38,105 nucleotides of DNA from an uncultured Prevotellaceae bacterium (GTDB lineage Bacteria > Bacteroidota > Bacteroidia > Bacteroidales > Bacteroidaceae): NCBI GenBank assembly GCA_900315075.1, contig OMXV01000036.1, forward strand, positions 1 through 38,105, in the 5' to 3' direction. Both the position numbers and the translations under genes were made by a program. The stretch's first letter is position 1. Every line of letters begins with the position of its first letter. Below, one piece after another: positions 24,241 through 32,481 of this stretch. The notes beneath the pieces were generated by a model. The model was not told where the DNA came from and searched no databases. It saw only the letters and a list, made by a program, of their open reading frames with translations.

Positions 24241-25332
24241 TTATTTCAGTTTATTGTAGATTTCGTCTGATACAGGCTCTAACCATTCATTCGAAGCTCC
24301 TTCTTGCACATCTTTATGATATGTCAGATGCTGGAACCATGAGTCTTTGGCTGCGCCATGCCAGTGCTTTGCTTCAGCGGGAATGGGGATGATGGTGCCA
24401 GGTGTCATTTCAATCGCCTCTTTGCCCCATTCTTGATACCATCCACGGCCAGCGACGCAGATTAATACTTGCACTTGTTTGTGGTGGATATGCCAGTTGT
24501 TACGGCAGCGAGGTTCAAAGGTGACGTTGGCTACACCGCCTTCCATTGGCGCCAGATAGCTGTTGCCAACGAAATATTGCGCGTATGCAGTGTTTGGGGC
24601 ACCCTTGGGCCATACGGAGAAATCCACTGTTTGTACAGGACTATAGTTGTCGCCAAAGACAGCTGCCAGAGCACCACGGAGACGTTCGGCTTCAGCTGCT
24701 CCAATCTTAGTTTCTAATAGGGTCGGAATTTCCTTGAGTGCTTCATCGCTCACACCCATGTTTCTTGCACCTGATACATGGGCACGCAGTTGTGGCTCGC
24801 AGCCGGGTAGGGCAGATATGGCACTGACCGTCACTACTTCACGGTCGGCAAATGTCATGTTGTTGCGGGCAAAGATATCCCCAAAAAGGTGTGCTTTTAG
24901 ATAATAGTCGGTCTGGGGAGCGAATGTGTAGGTGAATGGTTGCCCACCCACAAGCTGTGTCTGAACTTTAGTACCTTGTTTGAGCGCATCGTAGTCTTTG
25001 GGCAGAGGGTCTGACTCGCGTCCAGCCTCTGTCTGCTTTCCGGCATCCGAACGCTCCTTGATGACTTGTTGCAAAGCACCTAATGCGTTCAGTGAACGTG
25101 GAAATCCTGTGTAAGCATAGAGTTGCGATAGTGCCTCCTTAGCCTCACTGATGGTTAGTCCTTGTTCGAATCCCTCGTTGAGGGCAATTTTCAGTTCCTC
25201 GATATTTCCCTTGGCCTCGTTGGCTGCTATTGTCACGAGAGCTTGTTGTTTAGTTGTAAGTGCCATATTTTGTCCATTTATTTGCAGCGACATCATTAAA
25301 AGTGTCACCAGCATGATTGTTGTTCTTTTCAT
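24241..25332 (-). CDS. Exported double carboxymuconolactone-decarboxylase plus cupin protein
   Basis: From MKRTTIMLVTLLMMSLQINGQ the protein has a signal peptide and about 363 residues; an ATG at 25338 adds two. Two carboxymuconolactone-decarboxylase-like domains follow. The first (about 30-90) has EALSQLYAYTGFPRSLNAL, the second (about 145-225) DREVVTVSAISALPGCEPQLRAHVSGARNMG. A C-terminal cupin (about 240-335) carries metal-ligand-type histidines in NWHIHHKQVQVLICVAGRG and AKHWHGA. No CxxC pair is present, so it is not an AhpD-type peroxidase. It is the last gene of the leftward operon, 7 bases after the aldo/keto reductase. The substrate is unknown. Confidence 0.88.
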   Translation of the reverse strand: MKRTTIMLVTLLMMSLQINGQNMALTTKQQALVTIAANEAKGNIEELKIALNEGFEQGLTISEAKEALSQLYAYTGFPRSLNALGALQQVIKERSDAGKQTEAGRESDPLPKDYDALKQGTKVQTQLVGGQPFTYTFAPQTDYYLKAHLFGDIFARNNMTFADREVVTVSAISALPGCEPQLRAHVSGARNMGVSDEALKEIPTLLETKIGAAEAERLRGALAAVFGDNYSPVQTVDFSVWPKGAPNTAYAQYFVGNSYLAPMEGGVANVTFEPRCRNNWHIHHKQVQVLICVAGRGWYQEWGKEAIEMTPGTIIPIPAEAKHWHGAAKDSWFQHLTYHKDVQEGASNEWLEPVSDEIYNKLK

Positions 25333-25345
25333 ATTCATAATTGTA

Positions 25346-26380
25346 TTACTTGTTCTTGCTTGCAGTCACCCAGACAGGGTCTTCGCTCATTGTGGGTTTA
25401 TTCACTGCCATCACACCAGAAAGGTTATGGGGTGTGTATGGTTCCTCTAAATAGTGAATATCATCGTCGGCCAGATGAATATCAAGCGATTTCACGGCTC
25501 CCTCAATGTGGTGGAGTTTTGTAGCTCCTACGATGGGGGATTCTACCTTAGTCAGCAACCATGCCAGTGAAATCTGTGTCATCTCAACACCATAATGGTC
25601 GGCTAATTCTACAACGCGTTCAACGATGCGATTGTCCTGTTCGGCGGTCGCGTCGTATTTGAAATGCATGAATGTGTCTTTCTCCTGTCGTAGAGAGGTC
25701 TCACCCGGACGCTTGGCCAGTTTACCCGATGCCAGTGCGCTGTATGGCGTTTGCGCGATGTTATCCTCTCTGCACAGTGGTTGCATCTCGCGCTCCTCTT
25801 CGCGCATAATGAGGTTGTAGTGGTTCTGTATGCTGATGAATTGTGCCCAGCCGTGTTTCTCGGCCAGTGCGTTCATTTTCGCAAGTTGATAGGCATAGAC
25901 GTTGGCTATACCGATATACCGTGCTTTGCCAGTTCGTACGGCTTCATTCATACCTTCAAGAATTTCCTCGGCAGGCGTTTTATAGTCCCAGATGTGATAG
26001 ATATATAGGTCAACGTAATCCATGCCTAAGTGCTGTAGGCTGCTGTCTATGGAGTTCAGAACATGCTGTTGGCCGCTGATGCCATTTTTGATTTCCTCGT
26101 CTGTGCGGGGTAGGAATTTTGTGGCTACAACCATGTCCTCGCGCTTTGCCATATCGTGCAAAGCCCTGCCTACATATTGTTCGGAAGTGCCTAACTGATA
26201 GGCTATAGCGGTATCAAAGAAGTTGACGCCAAGGTCAAGCGAACGGCGGATAATCTTACGTGTTGGTTCCTCGCCAATAGTCCAAGAGTGCTGGCCAATA
26301 GTAGGGTCACCGAAGCCCATGCAGCCAAGGCAGATGCGCGATACGACGAGGTCTGAGTTTCCAAGTTTTACATAATCCAT
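25346..26380 (-). CDS. Aldo/keto reductase
   Basis: The 344-residue enzyme is a cytoplasmic NADPH-dependent aldo/keto reductase with a TIM barrel. It shows the N-terminal LGNSDLVVSRICLGCMGFG, the catalytic Asp/Tyr in FFDTAIAYQLGTSEQYVGRAL (about 54-74), the Lys in VATKFLP near 87 and the His in DLYIYHIWD near 127. The C-terminal cofactor segment is SPIVGATKLHHIEGAVKSL. It follows the amidohydrolase gene after a 110-base gap with no promoter seen, and runs into the cupin gene. Together with the YqhD-like dehydrogenase and AraC regulator it recalls the E. coli yqhD-dkgA aldehyde response. Confidence 0.93.
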   Translation of the reverse strand: MDYVKLGNSDLVVSRICLGCMGFGDPTIGQHSWTIGEEPTRKIIRRSLDLGVNFFDTAIAYQLGTSEQYVGRALHDMAKREDMVVATKFLPRTDEEIKNGISGQQHVLNSIDSSLQHLGMDYVDLYIYHIWDYKTPAEEILEGMNEAVRTGKARYIGIANVYAYQLAKMNALAEKHGWAQFISIQNHYNLIMREEEREMQPLCREDNIAQTPYSALASGKLAKRPGETSLRQEKDTFMHFKYDATAEQDNRIVERVVELADHYGVEMTQISLAWLLTKVESPIVGATKLHHIEGAVKSLDIHLADDDIHYLEEPYTPHNLSGVMAVNKPTMSEDPVWVTASKNK

Positions 26381-26490
26381 AACTTATAATGTATATCGAA
26401 AATATTTGATTGTTTCCTAAAATATATGGTCTGCATTTCATCAATACGGCGCAGATGAGAGAGATGTTTCCTTATAGTGTTCAACATTTA

Positions 26491-27840
26491 TTATTTCTTC
26501 TTGAAAATGAGTCTCATCGTCTCAGGGTCGAGAGGCTTCATCGTAGGCAGTTTCAGGCTTTTCACCATGTGTAGTGTGCCTTGTTTGTATTTTTGGAAAT
26601 GCTCGGTCTTAAGGTGGTTTTGATAGGCGTCTTCGGATGCGTAGATTTCGAGGATGCGTATCTGTGTGGAATCCTCGGCATCCTGCATGGGGAACAAACA
26701 AACGACATCTGGCTCTCGCTCCACACTGAGGCGGTCAACCTCGTTGGCATAGGCTAAGTATTCTTCTAAATATTGTGGATAGACTTCTATTTCTGCGATA
26801 CGGACTATCATTGTACCAACATCGGAATTCTTTGCCGATGGTTTCTCGCTAGTTTGATTAAACAGCCACTTGGCATTTTCCCACAGTATCATTTCACGGA
26901 ACGGCACGAGATCGGGTTCCGTTGTAAGGTATTGTTTCATTCTTGCAATGCTCTGTGTCAACACTTTCGATGCGACATAGGGATAGTCGGAACCATAGAG
27001 TAAGTGGTCGGGGGTGGTGATAGTGAGCATCATGCGGATGACTTCGGGTGAGTGTGCACCTGCAAGGTCGTAGTAGAGGGAGGCAAGGTTTGCTTCCCAG
27101 TCTATTTCACCTACCATCTTGTTGGCTTGCATTACGGGTGTCAGCGATTTCATTCTTGGCACAGCCAATGGCAAATAAGCTCCACAATGAGGAACCACCA
27201 CTTTGACATTGGAGTAGCGTGCCAACACATTGCGGCTGATCATATTCGCTACGGCACGGGTGGTCTCTGAAAGATATTCCTGCATGGCGAGCGGTGTCTG
27301 TGCCATCACTTCACGATTCACGGGGTCAGGACGGTGGGGGTGTAGGATCACCACAGTCCCACGTTCGTTGAGCATAGCGAAAAGTGGATCCAGTTCTGGT
27401 GCACCAAGATACTGGCCACCGACATTGGTTGCCAATTTGATACCGTCAGCTTTTAATGTGTCGAGTGCATACTTCGCCTCACGGATAGCTGCATCCACAT
27501 CAGGCAGAGGTAGTGATGCACAAAACATAAACCTGTCAGGGTGTTCCTTCTTGATGCGAGCAGCCGCCTCATTCGTCTGCCTCACCACACTGACTGAAGT
27601 CGGTTGAGGGGCCGCAAGTGTCAGAACGGATGTTTCTATGCCTGCTTCATCCATCCACTTTAGATGTGCTTCTACATCGTATTTTGGCAATGGAAATCCT
27701 TCGTCCATCAATCGCCCTTCTTTTTCAAGAGTAGAAATAAACTCAGGTGTAATGATGTGACTATGCACATCAATCACACCTTGTGCAAAAGCGGATGTAG
27801 CTAATACTATAGAAAAAACTGTTACCTTAAAGCGCTTCAT
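26491..27840 (-). CDS. Exported amidohydrolase-2 fused to a C-terminal ABM domain
   Basis: The 449-residue protein (MKRFKVTVFSIVLATSAFAQ signal peptide; an ATG two codons earlier also exists) has two domains. Residues 22-330 are an amidohydrolase-2/ACMSD-like TIM barrel with metal ligands HSH (26-28), HPH (167-169), H218 in VVPHCGAYLP and D285 in LLYGSDYPY. Members hydrolyse or decarboxylate. Residues 343-440 match an antibiotic-biosynthesis-monooxygenase (ABM) fold: MIVRIAEIEVYPQYLEEYLAY, then ILEIYASEDAYQNHLKTEHF. ABM proteins include quinol monooxygenases such as YgiN. The fusion is unusual. It lies 11 bases after the hydrolase gene. Confidence 0.88.
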   Translation of the reverse strand: MKRFKVTVFSIVLATSAFAQGVIDVHSHIITPEFISTLEKEGRLMDEGFPLPKYDVEAHLKWMDEAGIETSVLTLAAPQPTSVSVVRQTNEAAARIKKEHPDRFMFCASLPLPDVDAAIREAKYALDTLKADGIKLATNVGGQYLGAPELDPLFAMLNERGTVVILHPHRPDPVNREVMAQTPLAMQEYLSETTRAVANMISRNVLARYSNVKVVVPHCGAYLPLAVPRMKSLTPVMQANKMVGEIDWEANLASLYYDLAGAHSPEVIRMMLTITTPDHLLYGSDYPYVASKVLTQSIARMKQYLTTEPDLVPFREMILWENAKWLFNQTSEKPSAKNSDVGTMIVRIAEIEVYPQYLEEYLAYANEVDRLSVEREPDVVCLFPMQDAEDSTQIRILEIYASEDAYQNHLKTEHFQKYKQGTLHMVKSLKLPTMKPLDPETMRLIFKKK

Positions 27841-27851
27841 AAGCATTTTAA

Positions 27852-28943
27852 TTAATGGAGATTCTCTTTGAAAAAGGCTTCCATCTTGTCGTAGGGAATC
27901 ACACCTGCTTTGTCATCATAAAGGTCAACGTGGGTGGCTCCAGGGATGATGAGTAGTTCTTTGTTCCCCTCCATAGAACTGATGCCCTCGATTTTCTTGC
28001 CTGTCATCTTCTCAAAGGCATACTCAGAGAAATAGCGTGAGTGGGCTTTTTCGCCATGAATGAGGAGAACAGGATTCACAATCTCGTGCGCCCATGCCAA
28101 TAGTGGTTGATTCATAAAAGACTGGCAGCCGATGACGTTCCAGCCGTCGTTTGAATTGCCGCTACGCTCATGATAGCCGCGCTTGGTTTTATAATAATCG
28201 TAATAATCCTTTACGAACCATGGGGCATCTTCTGGTAGTGGGTCAACGACACCACCTGCGCGTTTGTAAGTGCCAGTTTTGAAATCTTCAGTACGCTGAG
28301 CAGCAATAGCCTTGCGTTTTTCCATGCGTTGCTCTTTTGTGTCTTCGCTTTTGAAGTAACCTTCCACGTTCACCTTACTCATATCATACATTGTCGAGGC
28401 AATAGTGGCTTTGATGCGAGGGTCGATTGCTGCAGCATTTACAGCCATACCACCAAAACCGCAAATGCCGATGATGCCAATGCGTTCTGAATCGACATTC
28501 TCTTGCACAGAGAGGAAATCCACGGCAGCTAGGAAGTCCTCGGTGTTGATGTCTGGCGAGGCCATGCGACGAGGCTCCCCACCACTTTCTCCTGTGAATG
28601 ATGGGTCGAAGGCAATGGTCAGGAATCCACGCTCAGCCATGTGTTGGGCATAGAGTCCACTCGATTGCTCCTTCACAGCACCAAAAGGACCAGAGACAGC
28701 GATGGCAGCCAACTTTCCTGACGCCCCTTTTGGCGTGTACATATCCGCTGCCAGTTCAATACCATAGCGATTCTTAAAAGTGACCTTTTTGTGGTCAACT
28801 TTGTCACTCTTAGGGAATGTCTTGTCCCACTCGTGTGTCAGATTCAATGTAGTCATATTCTCTTCAGTTTTAGTTTTTTCTTTGTTCGTGCAGCCTACGA
28901 GCATTGTGCCCATCAGAACTACGGCTAATATGGTTTTCTTCAT
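27852..28943 (-). CDS. Alpha/beta hydrolase lipoprotein with a Cys nucleophile
   Basis: The 363-residue protein has a lipoprotein signal (MKKTILAVVLMGTMLVGC, Cys18), so it should be membrane anchored outside the cytoplasm. The alpha/beta hydrolase fold has a nucleophile elbow IGICGFGGMA with Cys161 where most relatives have Ser. The C-terminal His lies in IIPGATHVDLYDD. A Cys nucleophile is known from dienelactone hydrolase, which opens lactones from ring cleavage. Other segments are FDPSFTGESGGEPRRMASP near 112-130, typical of a large Bacteroidetes family without an assigned substrate. Its start overlaps the flavodoxin gene's stop by 4 bases. Confidence 0.88.
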   Translation of the reverse strand: MKKTILAVVLMGTMLVGCTNKEKTKTEENMTTLNLTHEWDKTFPKSDKVDHKKVTFKNRYGIELAADMYTPKGASGKLAAIAVSGPFGAVKEQSSGLYAQHMAERGFLTIAFDPSFTGESGGEPRRMASPDINTEDFLAAVDFLSVQENVDSERIGIIGICGFGGMAVNAAAIDPRIKATIASTMYDMSKVNVEGYFKSEDTKEQRMEKRKAIAAQRTEDFKTGTYKRAGGVVDPLPEDAPWFVKDYYDYYKTKRGYHERSGNSNDGWNVIGCQSFMNQPLLAWAHEIVNPVLLIHGEKAHSRYFSEYAFEKMTGKKIEGISSMEGNKELLIIPGATHVDLYDDKAGVIPYDKMEAFFKENLH

Positions 28944-30046
28944 AAGATAACTTTTTTCCCATTTTTGATATATATGCCATGCGAAGGTTTCAATATTCTT
29001 TGGCCATTAAGTGAGTAATAATCGCCATCTTTATTAATTATGCTTTGTGCCTGTCGGATAGCAGTTGCATCTGATGTGAGCGACAGTGTGACGCTGATAT
29101 TACTTTCGCCAGCCTTCAAAAATGTTCTCAGTTTGCTCTCCGACAAATCGTCAATCTTTCCAAGACGAGTGTAGCTCCATGAGTTTGTACCGTAAAACAG
29201 ACAGATGTTGCTACCATTATAGAGAATAACATCACCAGGTAGTGCGGTCGTCTGTTGGTCGCTTGTAGGCAATGAAAAGCCTAACCCTCCCCATATTTCA
29301 AATCCTCCACTGCTGTTGAGCGATACGGTGACAGGTGCTTGCTGTAACCTCTCCACCAATTTCTGCGTGGCGGCATTTTCCACCAAAGTTACGCTTTGTG
29401 TCTGTCCGTCGATAGTGATATACATTTTGTCCATAGAAGTTTGTGAGTTGGCGAAATTAAGTTTTGTGAGCCAGTTTTCAATCAGCGATGTAGCATTGCT
29501 ACGATTCGAATTGTGAATCCATAATGCATCGCCCATCCACACGGCTTCTGGTATGAGTCGTTTGGCATCGGCAACTACGCCACTGATGCCGCTGCTGGCA
29601 CTCGAAACAATCAGCCCAATATTTTTACCCGCCATCTGAGAGCCATAATTGAACAGGTATGTCTGCATGATAGCTGCCATCTGACTCCACCAAAGTGGCG
29701 TGACAATGATAATGTTCTGATATTCGCTGAGCGATGTCGTTACCGGGTCGATGGCTGGGTAACTGCTGGCGTCGTTGGGATTGGCATTGATGGCATTCAA
29801 CAACTGAGTGCCCAAAGCATAGCCGTTGGCCTCATACTTCAATCCCTTTTCTGCTGGCTGAATTTCCAGCACATCGGCCTGAATTTGACTGGTCAGAGTG
29901 TTCACTATCTCGCGGCAATTTCCTGTGTAGCTATAGTAAGCTATTAATGTCTTGCCTGTATTGGTGGGCACTTCTGCCATCACTTCACTGTCTGAAGAAC
30001 AGCAACAAAGCAGCATTGCTGTTATGAACAAAAGAATCTGCTTCAT
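28940..30046 (-). CDS. Flavodoxin / cyclophilin-like lipoprotein with T9SS-like tail
   Basis: The 368-residue protein combines three parts after a lipoprotein-type signal (MKQILLFITAMLLCC). Residues about 32-195 are a flavodoxin domain with the FMN phosphate loop YYSYTGNCREI and the isoalloxazine-side loops TPLWWSQMA and SSASSGISG. Residues about 206-315 are a small cyclophilin-like domain (MYITIDGQTQSVTLVENAAT, GGLGFSLPTSDQQ, PGDVILYNGSNICLFYG). The end, YYSLNGQRILKPSHGIYIKN, resembles a type IX sorting tail. A lipoprotein signal together with such a tail is odd, and flavodoxins are normally cytoplasmic. The gap to the dehydrogenase gene upstream is 1 base, and the next gene overlaps by 4. 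Confidence 0.88.
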   Translation of the reverse strand: MKQILLFITAMLLCCCSSDSEVMAEVPTNTGKTLIAYYSYTGNCREIVNTLTSQIQADVLEIQPAEKGLKYEANGYALGTQLLNAINANPNDASSYPAIDPVTTSLSEYQNIIIVTPLWWSQMAAIMQTYLFNYGSQMAGKNIGLIVSSASSGISGVVADAKRLIPEAVWMGDALWIHNSNRSNATSLIENWLTKLNFANSQTSMDKMYITIDGQTQSVTLVENAATQKLVERLQQAPVTVSLNSSGGFEIWGGLGFSLPTSDQQTTALPGDVILYNGSNICLFYGTNSWSYTRLGKIDDLSESKLRTFLKAGESNISVTLSLTSDATAIRQAQSIINKDGDYYSLNGQRILKPSHGIYIKNGKKVIL

Positions 30047-30047
30047 A

Positions 30048-31214
30048 CTATAGACTGTCTTTTAATACCTGTACTACTTCGTCACGATTGAGGATGTGAT
30101 AACCACCCTGACAGATAGGGCAGGCATCGGCCATACCCTCGATGAGTTCAGACTTGGCACCGCATTCGGTGATGTTCATGGCCAAGCCAAGTTCGCGCAT
30201 CCATTGTTCCATTGTCTCCAAACCCTCCATGGCAATCTGCTCGTCGGTCTTATCTGTAGCAGATATGTTCCATACATTCATGGCAAGGCGTTTGAATTTC
30301 ATCACGGCATCGGGCGACTTGCTGATGAGCAGACGATAATAGGCTCCGCTGACTGCAGCGAGCGTGTGACCGTGGGTGGCATCGGTAAAGGCGGCAACTG
30401 CTTGTCCTAACATGTGAACCATCCAGTCGGTGGCCTTGCCGCGGTCAATGAGGGTGTTCAGCGCCCATGTGGCTGTCCACATGATGTTTGAACGAGCTTC
30501 GTAGTCCTCAGGATTCACAAGAGCCTTGCGCGAACTGACAATGAGTGAGCGCATCAACCCTTCGGCAATGTAGTCGCTGGTGTTGTCATCTGTTCCAGAG
30601 AGATACTGCTCTAAAATGTGGCTCATGATGTCGTAGATGCCGGCTACCATCTGATACTTTGGGACGGTGAAAGTGAAACGTGGATTTAGAATGGAGAAGT
30701 CTGGGTTGCGGAAGTTGTAGAACATCTTGCGGTTTTCTGTATGGCTGGAGATGACAGAACAACTATCCATCTCAGAGCCAGTACCTGCCATCGTCAGTAC
30801 ACAACCTACGGGAATCCAACGGCACGTCATGGGTTGCCAGTTCTTGAAGTAATATTCCCAAGGGTCACCATCATAGTGGGCGCATCCGGCCACTGCCTTA
30901 CAATAGTCGATGGTTGAACCACCACCTACGCCGAGGATGAAGTCCACCTCTTCGCGACGAGCCAGATGGGCCCCCTCAAGCACCTTCTCAATGGTGGGAT
31001 TGGGCATCACACCTGCCAATTCCACCACTTCGCAGCCTGCCTTCTTAAGTTCGGCCATGACAAGGTCATAAATGCCGTTGCGTTTGATACTGCCTCCGCC
31101 GTAGCAGAGCATTACCCGTGAACCGTAATTTTTCAGTTCTTCACTCAGTTTATTCAATGCATCCTCACCGAAATGCAGTTTCGTGGGATTGTGGAATGTA
31201 AAGTTGCCTAACAT
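30048..31214 (-). CDS. YqhD/BDH-like iron-containing alcohol dehydrogenase
   Basis: The 388-residue cytoplasmic enzyme reduces aldehydes to alcohols with NADPH. Metal ligands fall at D195, H199 (YDIMSHILEQYLSG), H267 (HMLGQAVAAF) and H281 (HGHTLAAV), almost the E. coli YqhD numbering. The cofactor loops are CYGGGSIKRNG at 37-47 and GVGGGSTID at 95-103. It is the first gene of the leftward operon. Its leader of about 95 bases follows a -7 element at 31318. The divergent AraC gene is 268 bases away, an arrangement like yqhC/yqhD. Confidence 0.94.
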   Translation of the reverse strand: MLGNFTFHNPTKLHFGEDALNKLSEELKNYGSRVMLCYGGGSIKRNGIYDLVMAELKKAGCEVVELAGVMPNPTIEKVLEGAHLARREEVDFILGVGGGSTIDYCKAVAGCAHYDGDPWEYYFKNWQPMTCRWIPVGCVLTMAGTGSEMDSCSVISSHTENRKMFYNFRNPDFSILNPRFTFTVPKYQMVAGIYDIMSHILEQYLSGTDDNTSDYIAEGLMRSLIVSSRKALVNPEDYEARSNIMWTATWALNTLIDRGKATDWMVHMLGQAVAAFTDATHGHTLAAVSGAYYRLLISKSPDAVMKFKRLAMNVWNISATDKTDEQIAMEGLETMEQWMRELGLAMNITECGAKSELIEGMADACPICQGGYHILNRDEVVQVLKDSL

Positions 31215-31317
31215 ATTCTTATCATTTTAAAGTTTCTTTGTAACGATGATGCTACGAAATGTGAACCAATTTGATCTCGTTTGCTTAACGCATGCATCTT
31301 TGTATGATTTTCGAATG

Positions 31318-31325
31318 CAAAATTA
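31318..31325 (-). promoter_or_regulatory. Promoter -7 element of the dehydrogenase operon
   Basis: Read leftward: TAATTTTG, matching TAnnTTTG. No TTG occurs at 19-21 bases upstream, as expected for an activator-dependent promoter. An inverted repeat lies just upstream. Confidence 0.55.
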
Positions 31326-31353
31326 CAAGTATTATTAAAAAGATGTATTACAT

Positions 31354-31378
31354 AAATTGGCTGAAAAAATACCAATTT
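31354..31378. promoter_or_regulatory. Inverted repeat AAATTGG-N11-CCAATTT, candidate operator
   Basis: Perfect 7-bp arms separated by 11 bases lie 29 bases upstream of the operon's -7 element and between the divergent genes. It is a candidate site for the AraC regulator. AraC proteins often use direct repeats, so the assignment is tentative. Confidence 0.45.
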
Positions 31379-31399
31379 CGCAGAAAATAGGCAAATAGT

Positions 31400-31421
31400 A
31401 TAAAAATTCTACCATTTTTAT
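31400..31421. promoter_or_regulatory. Inverted repeat ATAAAAAT-N6-ATTTTTAT near the araC promoter
   Basis: Perfect 8-bp arms lie over the expected -33 position of the araC-type gene's promoter, where a bound protein would block it. The A/T-rich composition makes chance occurrence possible. Confidence 0.35.
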
Positions 31422-31442
31422 CGTTTTTTATTGTGTTTTTCA

Positions 31443-31450
31443 TATCTTTG
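31443..31450 (+). promoter_or_regulatory. Promoter -7 element of the AraC gene
   Basis: TATCTTTG matches TAnnTTTG, 33 bases before the ATG at 31483. It rules out a GTG start at 31453. Confidence 0.6.
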
Positions 31451-31482
31451 CGGTGCTAATATCCTTATGTGATAAAAATGGT

Positions 31483-32376
31483 ATGAAAAAGATATTGAAA
31501 GTTGAAAGTCCCAATGACTATGCCCGATTTGTGGATGCCCCCCTGCTGCATTCGTTGGTCAGCATCATCCACTATGATGAGTTGAAGCCTTTTCGCCATA
31601 GTCTGAACAACTATGGAGTGTATGGGCTCTTTATCCAAAGGCAATTTCCAAAGATACTCTCATACGGCATGAAGACACTGCAGGTAAGTGATGCCTCGAT
31701 TATTGCTGTAGAGCCGGGACAGATTGGTGGATTAGAAGACAATGGTGAGCGCATCTCTTTGAGTGGCTGGGTGCTTTTATGGTCGCCAGAACTGCTTCAT
31801 GGTTCTGAATTGGAAAGACAGATAGACCGTTATCAATTTTTTTCTTATTTCTTTGACGGCTCGCTTCGGATGGAGCCTAACGAGTGGCTCTGTATCACGC
31901 AGTTGGTCGCCCAAATGCGACAAGAGCTAATTGGAAACGACGATTCTCCATCGCTCAGGGGCATTTTGCTTGGTTACTTGCGCTTGATACTTGAGTATTG
32001 TAACCGCATCTACCAGCGTCAGCTCTCCGAGGAAGATAAGGGCAGTAATGATTTGTTGAAGCGGTTTCATGACCTGCTTCAAAAGTATTTCCGCGAGAAT
32101 CAGCAACTTTCAAATGGTTTGCCCACAGTTGCCTATTGTGCCTCTGAACTGGCTTATTCACCACGTTACTTCGGCGATATCATCCATAAGGCCACAGGTG
32201 GCACGGCAATAGGCTATATACACAACTATGTCATCAATCAGGCAAAGAGCCTGCTGATGAACGAACACAACATCAGTGAGACCTCACGTCTTTTAGGTTT
32301 TGATTATCCTCATCATTTCACCCGCCTTTTCAAAAGAATAACAGGTCTCACACCCAGTGAGTTCATAGGGAAATAG
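31483..32376 (+). CDS. AraC-family transcriptional regulator
   Basis: The 297-residue protein has a C-terminal pair of helix-turn-helix motifs (about 200-297): VAYCASELAYSPRYFGDIIH and ISETSRLLGFDYPHHFTRLF, ending KRITGLTPSEF. The N-terminal part (about 30-150) is a cupin-like sensor typical of the Bacteroidetes members, with SIIHYDELKPF and SGWVLLWSPELLHGS. It is divergent from the six-gene operon and probably activates it. In E. coli the similarly placed YqhC responds to aldehydes and electrophiles. The ligand here is not known. Confidence 0.92.
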   Translation: MKKILKVESPNDYARFVDAPLLHSLVSIIHYDELKPFRHSLNNYGVYGLFIQRQFPKILSYGMKTLQVSDASIIAVEPGQIGGLEDNGERISLSGWVLLWSPELLHGSELERQIDRYQFFSYFFDGSLRMEPNEWLCITQLVAQMRQELIGNDDSPSLRGILLGYLRLILEYCNRIYQRQLSEEDKGSNDLLKRFHDLLQKYFRENQQLSNGLPTVAYCASELAYSPRYFGDIIHKATGGTAIGYIHNYVINQAKSLLMNEHNISETSRLLGFDYPHHFTRLFKRITGLTPSEFIGK

Positions 32377-32481
32377 AAGCATAAATGGGCACTGGCAATG
32401 AAACACGTTATTCTTTTTTCATGTTGTGTAGTAAAATTGGTTGAGAAATATGCTAATGTACTCTACAATGTATCAGTTTGA

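Noticed and set aside
31354-31421. The two inverted repeats as arms of an invertible promoter
   Set aside because: Arms of 7-8 bp with 6-11 base spacers are too short and too close for known Bacteroidales invertons, and no recombinase gene is nearby.
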